The position numbers and the translations under genes are program-made. The notes beneath the pieces are model-generated. The model was not told the DNA's origin, did not search any database, and saw only the letters and a program-made list of their open reading frames with translations. A stretch of 64,000 bases of DNA. Source: Saitoella complicata NRRL Y-17804 (lineage: Eukaryota > Ascomycota > Saitoellomycetes > Saitoellales > Saitoellaceae). Shown here in pieces: positions 10,331 to 20,278 of this stretch (positions are counted from its first letter, which is position 1; each line of letters starts with the position of its first letter). The stretch spans positions 102,163 to 166,162 of the forward strand of contig NW_017567008.1 of assembly GCF_001661265.1 (NCBI RefSeq), in the 5' to 3' direction.

Positions 10331-10837
10331 ATGAGCGCTTACTCTCCAACATCACAAGCAATTCTCCAAGAACTCTACGCAAAGGAAGCCCAACGTCAAG
10401 CCGAGCAAGCCGCGAACCCAAACGGCAACTCCAACTCCAACTCCCAGGCACCCACACCAGAACAACAAGCACAGCCAGTACAAGACGACCGAATCTTTGG
10501 CGAGATGACTACACCCATTTTGATCGGAGTTGGAATTGCCGGTCTCGCGACCGCTGCGAAATTCGGGTTGAGAGCATTTAACCGCATGCCCGGCGGCGCA
10601 GGCGGATCAGCGTTCAACAAGAAGTTCTACAAGGGTGGTTTCGATCCGAGGATGAACAAACGTGAGGCTGCCCTCATTTTGGGATTGAAGGAGACTGGCA
10701 TCACGAAGCAGAAGCTGAAGGAGGCACATCGCAAGGTGATGTTGGCGAATCATCCTGATAGGGGAGGAAGTCCGTATCTTGCGACGAAGATCAATGCGGC
10801 GAAGGACTTTTTGGAGAAGAGTGGATTGCCACGATAG
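10331..10837 (+). CDS. PAM18: Mitochondrial import motor J-protein Pam18 (Tim14)
   Basis: J-domain co-chaperone of the PAM motor at the TIM23 translocon, stimulating mitochondrial Hsp70 at the inner membrane. A single exon of 168 aa. The N-terminal 50 residues are Q/N-rich and face the intermembrane space. One membrane span lies at about 61-80 (PILIGVGIAGLATAAKFGL), followed by the G/F-type linker FYKGGFDPRMNKREAALILG. The J domain has HPD at residues 141-143 in LANHPDRGGSPYLATKINAAK. The frame continues upstream without a better ATG context; the chosen ATG is the one matching the family. It shares a short divergent promoter with IES6. Confidence 0.96.
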   Translation: MSAYSPTSQAILQELYAKEAQRQAEQAANPNGNSNSNSQAPTPEQQAQPVQDDRIFGEMTTPILIGVGIAGLATAAKFGLRAFNRMPGGAGGSAFNKKFYKGGFDPRMNKREAALILGLKETGITKQKLKEAHRKVMLANHPDRGGSPYLATKINAAKDFLEKSGLPR

Positions 10838-11014
10838 ACGACCGAGAGAAGCGAGAGGAAACGTGTGTGGGGGAGAAGAAAAGGTTACTTTGGGTTTTTG
10901 CATAAGCGGTGTTTTCGTTCGATTTCGATTCTTTCGGTCTTTTTACTCTGGGTTCAATATATCCACTCCATTCACCGGTTTCCTCCCCCATAACCCCACG
11001 TCCCCATGCAACAA

Positions 11015-12334
11015 TCATGACTGTTCCTGCTCCCTCGCCGCCTCCTCCGCCTCCTCAAGCTCCTCCAACTCCGGCAACGCCCACTTCAACACCGCCGCCA
11101 CCCCCGTCAAACTGTCCAGCCCCCGCCCACTCTCATGCAAACTCGAGAAAACCAATACCTCACCTCCCTGACTCCGCACCTCATCCGCGAGTCTTACCCA
11201 CTCTTTTCGTGTCTCGATATTGTGGGAGCGGAAGAGGGTGTCGGAGATGAGGAGGGCTGAGACTGCGCCTTGGGTGACTGCGGCGCGGACGTGGGTGGCA
11301 CCGTACCAGGCTTTTGAGTCGTCTGTGGAGAGTTGGGAATAGAATTTCTCCATTGCTTGGGATTCCTTTGCGTACTTGGTGTCACTCAACACGCGTTCGA
11401 CGGCAGGTGTCTTCATGACTTCGTTGAGAGCATGGACGTGCCCGGTGGAGCAGTGTACCACCACAAATTTTGACCGGTTCTTGATGAGTGCTTTGTTGTC
11501 GAAGAGGGTTGCTTGTTGGAAGATGTAGGTTGAAAGGGAGTCGGCGAGGAAGCCGGGGGAGGCGAGGAGGATTACTTTGAGGTTCGTTGGGTCGAGGTGG
11601 CGGAGGACTGAGTCGTATACCGTCTTGAAAAAGTTGTCCAGCCCTGTCATAATCTTCTGTTAGCGTCGTGCGAGGATAGAGAGAATATAGTTACCTTTCT
11701 GATACTGCGACGAACTCCCCCGTGCTTTCCTCGGTATCGAAACCTCAATCCTCTGCTTCACAATCGTCATAAAATTCGTAATCAAACAAACATTCGCCAA
11801 CCCCTCCTGCAACACAACCGCTCCCACCTCCGCCCTTGACCCCGGATCACATGCCTCCTCCACTCTTCTCAGTGCCTCACTATCCCACTCTTGTTTCGCG
11901 AGCGTGAAGTTTCGGTGGAGTTCGAGATCGAGGGTGTGGAAGGATCCGAGCTTTACGTGCGGGGATTCGAGGATGACGGTGCCGGAGACGTGGAGTTCAG
12001 AGGCTTGGGAGTCAAAGTCGAGTTTTGTTACGCGGATTGTGAGGGTTGTGCGGACTCGTTGGGAGGAGGAGGAGCCGGTTGATGATTCGGTTTGGACGCG
12101 GCTATCACAATGTTAGGCACACATCTCACGAGCGAAAAGATAATACGTACCGGATTGTCGGAGCGCGGAGCTGATCACCTATTTGGATCAGGTTGTACAC
12201 ATTGTACATATCCTCTGGCTCTTCAGCGACGAGCGTAATCGCGCCCTATCCCCATTGATCAGTGCACACCCCAAACACCTTCACCCAACACTCACCGACG
12301 CATCTCTTTCGATGTTCTTCTTGATCAACTTCAT
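11015..12334 (-). CDS. DOM34: Ribosome rescue factor Dom34/Pelota
   Basis: An eRF1-like factor that works with Hbs1 to split stalled ribosomes in no-go and non-stop decay. Four exons (12296-12334, 12151-12245, 11695-12101, 11015-11643; introns 50, 49 and 51 nt) give 389 aa, the usual family length. The start MKLIKKNIERDASGAITLVAE with EPEDMYNVYNLI is the Sm-like domain 1. The central domain (VILQEGLANVCLITNFMTIVK type) and the C-terminal L7Ae-like domain (VTQGAVSALLISDTLFRS) follow. The eRF1 GGQ motif is absent, as expected for Pelota. The C-terminus is acidic. Its first ATG faces the membrane-protein gene at 12530 across 195 bp. Confidence 0.96.
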
Positions 12335-12529
12335 CGCTTACTTTGCTTATTTCTCGCAAAGGTCAGTGGTTGCTTGTTAGAGTTTGCGGTTTTGGTGCGC
12401 GGTGTGATCATGGTGCAGTGTTGTGCATCCGCGATTGGCATGTTGTACCGTACGCTGGATCGGCCCGAATGGCGATAATATAACCTCCAAAAGGCGATTC
12501 TCGATTTTCCAAGCTGGATCACAACGAAG

Positions 12530-13185
12530 ATGCTGTCTCTACTCCTCATCATGTCACTCTTCACTGCCGCCCTGGCTCAAGGTCGGGCCTTCTCCCTCTC
12601 CTCAAAGTTCCAATGTTGACCCTTCTCACAGATCCATCCAAGTCCGATCCCGATGCCTACCCTGACCCAATCCCAGATACGGAACCTATACCCAAGGACC
12701 TTCCTGAATCCGAGAACATGTTTTTCTATTTTGTGCTGTCACTGCTCATCGGACTCTTCGGAGGATCGCTGTTGTTATACGCATTCCGACAACTAAGTAA
12801 AACGAAGTACGTACATCAATATCCGTTAAAGTTCATCCTACGAGACGAAGGACGGATCCGATTATCTGGAGACGGAGAAGAGGATCTAGAAAGTAGCTGG
12901 GGCACCTTCGGCGGGGAGTCTGGCGAAGGCGGGAGTCGTGGTCCATATTACGGCTATTACTACCATGACCATGATCAAGATCAAGAGGAGGACGGAGTTG
13001 ATGACGGTATCACAGATGGAGCAGTGTCTGTGGAGAGATACAGGGATGATATAGAGTTGGAGGAGGAGGACGCGGAGGGGCATAGAATTGTGAGGAGGAG
13101 TAGTGTGCCAGCTGCGTTAGGAAGGGCTGGGGATGAAGAGGAGGATGTGTTCTTAAGAAAGTCTGATGACGAAGGGGCACACTAA
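12530..13185 (+). CDS. Predicted type I single-pass membrane protein
   Basis: Two exons (12530-12581 and 12632-13185, intron 50 nt) give 201 aa. I do not recognise the family. Residues 1-17 (MLSLLLIMSLFTAALAQ) look like a cleavable signal peptide. A short proline/aspartate-rich lumenal or extracellular part (about 18-47) is followed by one membrane span (about 48-70, MFFYFVLSLLIGLFGGSLLLY). The cytosolic tail of about 130 residues is acidic, with a tyrosine/histidine-rich patch (PYYGYYYHDHDQDQ) and RRSS-type possible kinase sites. Without the first exon the protein would lack its signal peptide, which is why I place the start at 12530. Confidence 0.75.
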
Positions 13186-14021
13186 CCTTAACGTGAATGG
13201 TGTTCTGCGGGACGTTGATTGGGGTTCGGTGTATGTCTGATATGTTATCCTCATATTTTTGGAAGTATAGACGGTTTGGGGTACGGATCAAGAATAATAC
13301 CACCTTCACGGATCTGCCACGGTCGTAGCCAGGGTGTTACAGTCTGTCCAAGATAAAAGTCTATGCTAGTTATTGTGCTGCCATGTGCGGTCATAGTGTC
13401 CCCGTATGTTCACCCCGGCCGCCAGCCCTGGGAATGTACTTGGCTGGCGTCGCGGGCAGTTCCCGCGCCCAACTGTCCAAGTAACTCGCCACGTCAATGC
13501 TTCTCCGACTTCAACAAGCACGAGAACCTATAGACCGCACAACCGTCATGAACACCAAGATGCAAATCTGTTCTGTTCTGTGCTCAATCGTTTATCACGC
13601 TGACCAGATACTTAAGCTTCGGGTCTGCGGGACGCCCATTGCCGTTCGCTTTCTTGACGGCAACTGCCTCCAGGCACCCACAGGAGCATTAAATTTACGT
13701 CTGAGATCCGTCACTGAAGTCTTCATGAGCTTTAACAAGCCTCTTAAGCAGGATGAAGAGTATTTCGTAACTCCTTAGCCTCAACTCAGCTTCACCTTTA
13801 AGCGAGCGATAGTCATCCCCACGGGATAACTTCACAAAGATCACGAAACATCGTACTTGAATGAGAGCTCGAGATGCCTCTCATTGGAAAGCAGGACTAA
13901 ATAGCGCGCAACTATTTTGTGGTAGAATTATGATTCTCCAGAACTGGCGCAAAAGACTACTCCACTGCAACTGGGAAGGCAGACACCACAGTTAACCAAC
14001 ATACCGCAGGCCCTGGGCAAG
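13186..14021. other. 836-bp gene-free stretch before repeat copy X
   Basis: No supported gene. A 93-codon frame at 13497-13778 has no recognisable motif and I leave it out. A short perfect inverted repeat (GCGGG..CCCGC) lies near 13452-13470. The unique sequence ends at about 14021, where the repeat shared with 41689 begins. Confidence 0.5.
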
Positions 14022-14594
14022 AAGTTTGAGTACATCAACGGGTGAAGAATGCAAAGAGACCCCACGAGAGTTGTGAACCAAGTCATCTAAGATGATTGGC
14101 GAGTGGCAACATTGATGAGCTCAGATCAGGCACCCGCAAATCCCACGGCAGTGCCCATACCGGCGGCGGGATCGAAACGGCCCGAAAGGGACCTTTGGAG
14201 GGGATGGGCAACCGAGTCTGAAAGACAAGCCTGTGCGATTGAACGCGGAAGCAAATGCGTGGAAACATTGCCGTACCGCACGCAGTTGCAACAGGCCTGA
14301 GCAAGCTGCATGAGCGACGCCAAAGACGAAGAGTAACTGGCAGTGTTACAAAGGACAACTTGGCGTTAAAGGTGCGCGCGGCAGGACAGTCTATCGCAGC
14401 AGCAAAAACGTGCCAAGCACGACCGAATCCTTTCAGGCAAGTACGAAGAGTGCTAACCTGCTGCGAATTACCCAGCTCGTACGGTGACATGAGCGTGAGA
14501 AGAAAGTCTTGGTGTAAAAATGCACAAGAGTTGTGGCAGCGTGAAGGCTCCGAAGAGGACTTTCTAATTAGATCCTTCGAGAGGAAGACAAAAA
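14022..14594. repeat. Unclassified dispersed repeat, copy X, abutting a 5S gene
   Basis: This 573-bp block matches 41689-42381 at about 95% over the aligned positions; copy Y carries extra blocks of about 85, 27 and 9 bp. Both copies start with AAGTTTGAGTACATCAACGG on the plus strand and both run directly into the 3' end of a minus-strand 5S gene. No frame longer than the chance background is conserved between the copies, and I see no terminal repeats, transposase, reverse transcriptase or poly(A) tail. It may be a non-autonomous element or a duplicated 5S flank. Confidence 0.8.
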
Positions 14595-14713
14595 AGATAC
14601 AGCACCCGAGTATTCCCAGCTGGTCTCCCACGCTAGTACTGACTGGGCCCTATGATGCTTAACTTAGGAGATCGGACGGGATCCTGTGCTTTCATCATGG
14701 TATGGCCGTATCT
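14595..14713 (-). rRNA. 5S ribosomal RNA, copy 2
   Basis: Identical over 119 nt to the other five copies. In the direction of transcription it is followed by TTTTTT, a strong pol III terminator, and then by repeat copy X. A TATATA-like stretch lies about 30-35 bases upstream of the RNA start (plus strand near 14745-14752). Confidence 0.97.
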
Positions 14714-14944
14714 GAAAATTAAACCAAATCTTCTCCTTCTATATAACCCCGATCTCCCTCTCGTTTGCTAACTATGCTCCAAGACCAGCCCATAGCGCCT
14801 CCCCTTATACTCTGCCCATACCACCCGTGCAACACACATAAACACAGTCAACACCTAACTTGTCTTCTGCAATCCCTATGCCATCCTTGCCCTGCAACAA
14901 AATGCATGTCCAGTCCATGCTCAGTGCGCTGTTCTGCTCGTTCC

Positions 14945-15550
14945 TCACGAATCCAAGGGCCGATTAAACCCTCCCTTCCGATTCATATACTGCCGATATT
15001 CCCTCTTCTGCTTAATCTCCACGCCACCAATATCACCGTGTTTCTTCAACTTTGTCGTTTCGAACCCGCCGAAGCCCATCATTGCTTGCATTTGGGCTTC
15101 CATGTCGTCGTTTGCTAGGTCGTTTAGGTCGATGGGTGCCGGTGCCGATGGAGCGGCTTTGGGGGAGGGCGAGCGTGGTCGAGATGATTGATGGTGATGG
15201 GCTGGGGAGCGACGGGTGTGAGGTGGTGGTGAACGTCGGCGGGGTTGGGAGCGGGAGCGGTCTCGGGAGCGGTCTCGGCGGTAATCATCGTCGCGTCTTC
15301 GATTCCCGTCCCCAGCCCTCTCTGCATCATAATCCCGATATCGTCTATCACCCCTGTCACTCCGTCTGTAGTCTCTGTCTCCCCCATCCCTCCCTTTGCC
15401 ATCGTAATCCCTTCCACGATCCCGGTCTCGCCGGTAGGGGCTTCTTGAGCGTTCACGATGTGATCGGTGAGAGGAGTAGCGGTCGCTGCTGTTTTTGTCT
15501 GAGTTTAGGGGGGCATCGTAATCGTATTGTAATGGCGGTGAACGAGGCAT
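14945..15550 (-). CDS. U4/U6.U5 tri-snRNP 27-kDa protein homolog (SNRNP27)
   Basis: A small RS-type component of the spliceosomal tri-snRNP. A single exon of 201 aa. Residues about 20-130 are arginine/serine/aspartate-rich ([17 protein letters not shown] and many RD/RS repeats). The conserved C-terminal domain gives the identification: [16 protein letters not shown], then [20 protein letters not shown] and [16 protein letters not shown]. Length and architecture match the family. It is divergent from TOM40. Confidence 0.93.
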   Translation of the reverse strand: MPRSPPLQYDYDAPLNSDKNSSDRYSSHRSHRERSRSPYRRDRDRGRDYDGKGRDGGDRDYRRSDRGDRRYRDYDAERAGDGNRRRDDDYRRDRSRDRSRSQPRRRSPPPHTRRSPAHHHQSSRPRSPSPKAAPSAPAPIDLNDLANDDMEAQMQAMMGFGGFETTKLKKHGDIGGVEIKQKREYRQYMNRKGGFNRPLDS

Positions 15551-15915
15551 CTTGGATTGTTTGGGAGTGATACGTCTGACAGTTGACGTACATTAATGCG
15601 ACGTCGGCCGCGAACACGTGCAGGTAACGAAGATACGATAGAGAATGGATGTACCGATAGGTCTATAAGCCAGACAAAATCTCAAACAACAAAATCCATG
15701 TCATTTAAACCTCATCGGCGCACCTACTTCCTAGGTCCACTATACATGTCGTATGCTCGACTCCCGCCGGTCAACTTTTGTGCTGCAGATTAGTGGCTGC
15801 CACAAACGCAACGAATTACGGAAAAGTATCAGCTGCCGTATCGATCAGAAAAAACACCAGATCAACCAGCTCACTCCGCCGAACGTCGTTCTCTCTTACA
15901 TACACATAGCCCGTC
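15551..15915. promoter_or_regulatory. Divergent promoter region SNRNP27/TOM40
   Basis: 365 bp between the two start codons, with no credible coding frame. I cannot assign individual factor sites. Confidence 0.5.
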
Positions 15916-17052
15916 ATGTCCGCCGGATCATACGCTGCCGCCGCCCCCACGCACGTCACTTCCGCCGTCCCAACACCCGAAGCTACTCTTCCTGCCCTCT
16001 CCCTCGCGACCGAGCCTGAGGCTTCATGGACTCGTTTCGTCCCCTCCTCCGTTACTTCAACCGTTGACAGCATCGCCGCATGGCGCGCGTCCCTCGGTCT
16101 CACCAACCCCGGTACCTTCGAGAACTTGACCGGTAAGGTCCAGAAGGAGGTTCTCTGCGGAAACTACATGTTCACCGGTATCAAGGCCGACCTGAGTAAG
16201 GCTGTTGCCGTCTCCCCCGTCTTCCACTTGACCCACGGATTCGCATTGGGATCTCAGGTCGCGCCACCATACTCTTTCGGTGTTTTCTTGGCTCAGGGAT
16301 CATCGTTCTTGAGGGGTTCCATGGACAGCGATGGTTCCCTCCAGGCTATGGCTAACAGCGCTTGGAACTCCAACTCTTACACCCGTGCTCAGGCTCAGAT
16401 TTCTTCTGTTCCTGGACAGTCTCTCCTTCAGGTCGAGCACGACTACCAGGGCTCTGACTTCTCCGCTAACTTGAAGGCAATGAACCCCTCCATCCTCGAC
16501 AACGGCAGACTTACTGGTATCTTTGTCGGTAACTACTTGCAGTCCATCACTTCTCGGTTCGCGCTCGGTCTCGAGGGTGTTTGGCAACGTCCTCCCGCCT
16601 CTGCTGGTCCAGAGAGCGTGAACCTTGCCTATGTTGCCAAGTACGCCGGTGATGACTGGATTGCCGCTGCTCAGCTCCTTGGCGGTGGTAGCGCTATCAA
16701 CGCTACTTTCTACAAGAAGTTGTCCGACAAGGTTGAGGCTGGTGTCGATATCCAGCTCGTCAACGGTGGCGGTAACCCCATGATGGGTCCCCAGAAGCAG
16801 GCCGTCACGGCCGTCGGTGCCAAGTACGAGTTCAGAGCCGCGACCTTCCGGGGACAGGTCAACTCTGAGGGTAAGATTCAGGTCTACCTGGACAAGAGAA
16901 TCACCCCCGCTTTGGGTATGCAGTTTGCCGTTGATGTCGACCACGCCAAGAACGCTGTCAAGCTTGGTTTCGGAATGAGCTTGGAGACTGCTGATGATGA
17001 CTTGCAGAAGGAGATGGAGGCTCAGCAGGCTGGTGCGCCGGGAATGTTCTAA
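15916..17052 (+). CDS. TOM40: Mitochondrial outer-membrane import channel Tom40
   Basis: The beta-barrel pore of the TOM complex, through which nearly all mitochondrial precursors enter. A single exon of 378 aa, within the fungal range. After a short alanine/threonine-rich N-terminus comes the conserved porin-3 core: PGTFENLTGKVQKEV, FTGIKADLSKAVAVSPVF, GFALGSQVAPPYSFGVFL and many alternating hydrophobic strands to FAVDVDHAKNAVKLGFGMSL near the C-terminus, the position of the beta-signal. The sequence is rich in preferred C-ending codons, consistent with high expression. Confidence 0.97.
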   Translation: MSAGSYAAAAPTHVTSAVPTPEATLPALSLATEPEASWTRFVPSSVTSTVDSIAAWRASLGLTNPGTFENLTGKVQKEVLCGNYMFTGIKADLSKAVAVSPVFHLTHGFALGSQVAPPYSFGVFLAQGSSFLRGSMDSDGSLQAMANSAWNSNSYTRAQAQISSVPGQSLLQVEHDYQGSDFSANLKAMNPSILDNGRLTGIFVGNYLQSITSRFALGLEGVWQRPPASAGPESVNLAYVAKYAGDDWIAAAQLLGGGSAINATFYKKLSDKVEAGVDIQLVNGGGNPMMGPQKQAVTAVGAKYEFRAATFRGQVNSEGKIQVYLDKRITPALGMQFAVDVDHAKNAVKLGFGMSLETADDDLQKEMEAQQAGAPGMF

Positions 17053-17301
17053 GTGCGATGTTAAGATAGGTAGCGATCAAAATGTAGATATGGGGACGGG
17101 TACAAGTCGACGGGCTGCAGCTTGAGCTGGCTATTGTATTTGTGGCCATGGGAAGATATTTGGTGTTAGGGAGCACGCACTTCTGCATTTCGAGAAGATT
17201 ACTTCGTACTCGGTGAGTGCAGTATAATATAGGACTCTTCACTTCAGTTCTAACTTTAACCTTCGTCCATTTTCCTACAGTGTCCACACGTACTTGAGCT
17301 C

Positions 17302-18964
17302 ATGAGCCCTGCAGTGCGGCGGTCGGCGTGTTCGTACGCCCATATGTACGAAACGCCATCCACGCAGCGAGATAAGGTATCCCATACATTAACCCAGAGA
17401 AGTTGCGACATGGTTCACTCAAAGCCTGAGGTATTTCCTGTCGCGAACACTGGTTCGCCGAAGTTTGTGCCGCAGATGGACCAACAACAGCAGCCTGAGA
17501 AGCTTGGCTCGAGCGGTCCCGGTCGTAAGGGGTCGTTGACATTGGATGTGCTTGAGAGCAATAACTATCATCGGATGGAGACACATGTTGGGCAATCGCC
17601 TGCGCAGTTGTATTTGACGGAGAGTGGGAGGTTGTTTCACGCTGGGTACGTGCAATTGCGTTTATGTTGATGGGGAGTGAGCTAATTCAGAGGGGGATAG
17701 TAAGATTGCGATTGTGTTTGTCGGTCTACCAGCAAGAGGCAAAACACATCTCGCCGTATCACTTGCTCGCTATCTGAATTGGCTCGGCGTCAACACCCGC
17801 ACCTTCCACCTCGGCGATTACCGTCGTGCTTTCGTCGCCGACAAGGATCTCCCAGAAGACTACTGGATCCTCGACGCGAGTGAACCGACAAAGGAGTTAC
17901 GAGCCAAGATTCTGGAGAACTGCAGAGATGATCTGATTAGGTGGTACGACGAGGAAAAGGGACAAGTCGCGATCTATGATGCGGTCAACCCAATTGCGAG
18001 TAAGAGGAGGGAGTTGAAGGACATGTTCGCCAGGCATGATATCCAGACGCTGTACATCGAGTCCTTCTGTGATGATCCGAAGATCATTGAGGCGAATGTA
18101 CATTCTGTCAAGATCTCTTCACCGGATTACGTTGGTTGGGACCCGAGGGAGGCTGTCAAGGACTACCTTCGCCGAATCGACGCCAAGATTCCTCATTTCG
18201 AGTCAATCGAGGATCGTGATCTGGATTATGTCAAGGTTATCAATGTTGGAGAGAAGATTATCGTTAACAACGCCCGTTTCGGGTATTTGTCGAGTCGTAT
18301 CGTCTTTTACTTGACCAACCTCCACATCAAACGCCGCGTATTCTACCTTGCACGCGCAGGCAACTCAATCGACGAAGGCTCCTATCGTCTCGACTCCGAA
18401 CTCGACGACGAAGGTCGTTCATACGCCGAATCCCTTACCCGAACCGTCCTGAAACGTCGCGAAAGCGAATTGAAACAGCGTCGTGAGAAGGGCGATATGT
18501 CACCCGAGAACTCATTGATCGTCTGGACATCTACACGTGCGCGTACAGTCCAAACAGCAAGCGGCTTCAAAGAGGCAGGCTTCACCGTCCGTGAACGACC
18601 ACAACTGTCCCAACGAAACCCCGGCGTCTGCGAAGGCAAATCCGCCGAAGAAATCCGAAAGATGTACCCGGATATCTGTGCCGCCCTCGATCAAGACCCC
18701 TACCATACCCGATTCCCGCGTGCAGAAAGTTACCACGACGTCGCACTCCGCACCTCGGACGTCCTCCTCGAAATGGAGAGACAGCGGGGCGATTTGTTGA
18801 TCATTGCGCATGAGAGCGTGTTGAGGTGTTTGTATGCTTATTTTAGGGGGACACCGGCGGATGAGATTCCGTTTTTGAGTTTTAGGAGGAATGAGTTGGT
18901 GGAGGTGTTGCCGGGGTCCTATAACTGTGCGGAGGTGAGGATTACCATTGAGGGGTGGAAGTAA
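17302..18964 (+). CDS. 6-phosphofructo-2-kinase with degenerate bisphosphatase domain
   Basis: Makes fructose 2,6-bisphosphate, the activator of phosphofructokinase. Two exons (17302-17645 and 17701-18964, intron 55 nt) give 535 aa. The kinase P-loop GLPARGKT is at about residues 123-130, followed by LARYLNWLGVNTRTFHLGDYRR. In the C-terminal histidine-phosphatase half the catalytic LTRHGES motif reads LARAGNS, with alanine (residue 334) in place of the catalytic histidine, while the second histidine is kept (IIAHESVLRC). Yeast Pfk26 also lacks this histidine, so this is probably a kinase-only enzyme. The N-terminal 110 residues are a regulatory-type extension, and a later ATG could serve as start. 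Confidence 0.93.
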
Positions 18965-19329
18965 TCATGTAGGATGATGGAGGGAGATGAAGCATAGTGC
19001 GAATGTGTACGATACACTTGAGATGTTGGAACTTCGGATGGTATTCTTAGACAATTGAGGTAGCCTCAGAGGATCACAATATACCCAAGTATGACCTTCC
19101 TTCGTCGAAGCTTGAAGATGATGTGCGTTGTCTTTGCACATTACTACTCCTCGTGAAAAAAGGCAGAAGTCACGGAATTCATTCCAAAGTCCAGAGAGAC
19201 AGATGCCAAGCCATCCCATACGGCTTCAGGCACCTCGAATAACAGCGCCGGTAATCCTGCGTATGACGACCCCCTTCATGAAGCGTGACATATCCATCAC
19301 CCATATCGATCCTCATTTCAGTAACGCAC
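18965..19329. other. Convergent 3' regions
   Basis: 365 bp between the stop codons of the kinase gene (plus strand) and the MMTAG2 homolog (minus strand). I see only 3' untranslated sequence and no gene. Confidence 0.5.
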
Positions 19330-20127
19330 TCAACGTCGGTCTTCTCTGGGTGCACCCGGATCTTCGTCCCTTCTCCCGTCCCCATGTCCTGGCCGTCGTT
19401 CCCTCGATCTTGATACTGACTTTGACCTTCGTCGTGACCGATATCTGTCCTCACTCCTACTTCTACTCCGCCTTCTCCGCTCACTCCTGCCCTCATCTCT
19501 ATCCCTTCTGGAACTGTGTGTGTCATCTCTTCTGTCCCGCGACCTATCGCGACTCCTATGCCGCCTGTGTCGTGATCGTGATCTAGAGCGATGTCTGTGT
19601 CGTCTTTCTCGGTCGTCATCATCTCGGCGAGAACTTCGATGGCGCGTACCGCGGCTACGATTCCGTTCTCGTGAACGATCCCTTGGTAGTCGCTGCACTG
19701 CTTCCCCCGAGAAGCGACCTGGTGGACCACTAGGATACGGAGCAGAATTTCCTTCGTCTTCGAGCTCATCCTGTGATCCTCCTTCACCTGGCGTCCGCCG
19801 GATCGGAACTGGGAGACCCCTACAATCAAGTTAGCTATCACGCCCAGATATCCACGGGACCAGAACAACATACAAGGCAGCCGCCAACGCGTCCTCCTCC
19901 TGCTCCTTGATCCTCTGAATCTCCGCCTTCTTTGCCGCAGCAACTTCCTCCGCTGAGGCACCATCCTTCGTGTACCAATTCACATCCTTGCCTTTCTGCC
20001 AACGTCCCACGGGAGCCATCACGCTGTGACCGAGGTAGTTTTCGCGATGTTTGTCATTCTTGACATTGTCCCACGAAAACTGGGCTTGCCCTCCACGGGT
20101 TCCTCCTCGTGTTGGACCACTGAACAT
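19330..20127 (-). CDS. MMTAG2-family (kinase phosphorylation domain) protein
   Basis: Homolog of human multiple myeloma tumor-associated protein 2, a nuclear RNA-associated protein of unclear role. Two exons (19874-20127 and 19330-19819, intron 54 nt) give 247 aa. The conserved N-terminal block is easy to read: MFSGPTRGGTRGGQAQFSW, then DNVKNDKHRENYLGHSVMAP and VGRWQKGKDVNWYTK. A lysine/glutamate helix follows. The C-terminal half is a long RS/RD/RR repeat tail typical of splicing-associated proteins. It starts 151 bp from ATP10 in a divergent arrangement. Confidence 0.88.
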
Positions 20128-20278
20128 TGTTATCGATGGTGTTTGGGTTGGGGCGTACTTACAGTATGTGAGCAAGATCACGTGATGTCAATGCAGTCCA
20201 CGTTACCACTCACCACCCGAATCCGTCATTTTCAGATCTCCGCGACCACTACTGCTGATTCAATCCTACAACACGACG

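Noticed and set aside
13497-13778. 93-codon frame in the gap before repeat copy X
   Set aside because: No motif and no evidence of conservation; could be a small protein but not supportable from sequence alone.
14083-14631. 182-codon minus-strand frame through repeat copy X into the 5S gene
   Set aside because: The same frame is not kept across copy Y, and part of it is simply the stop-free 5S sequence.
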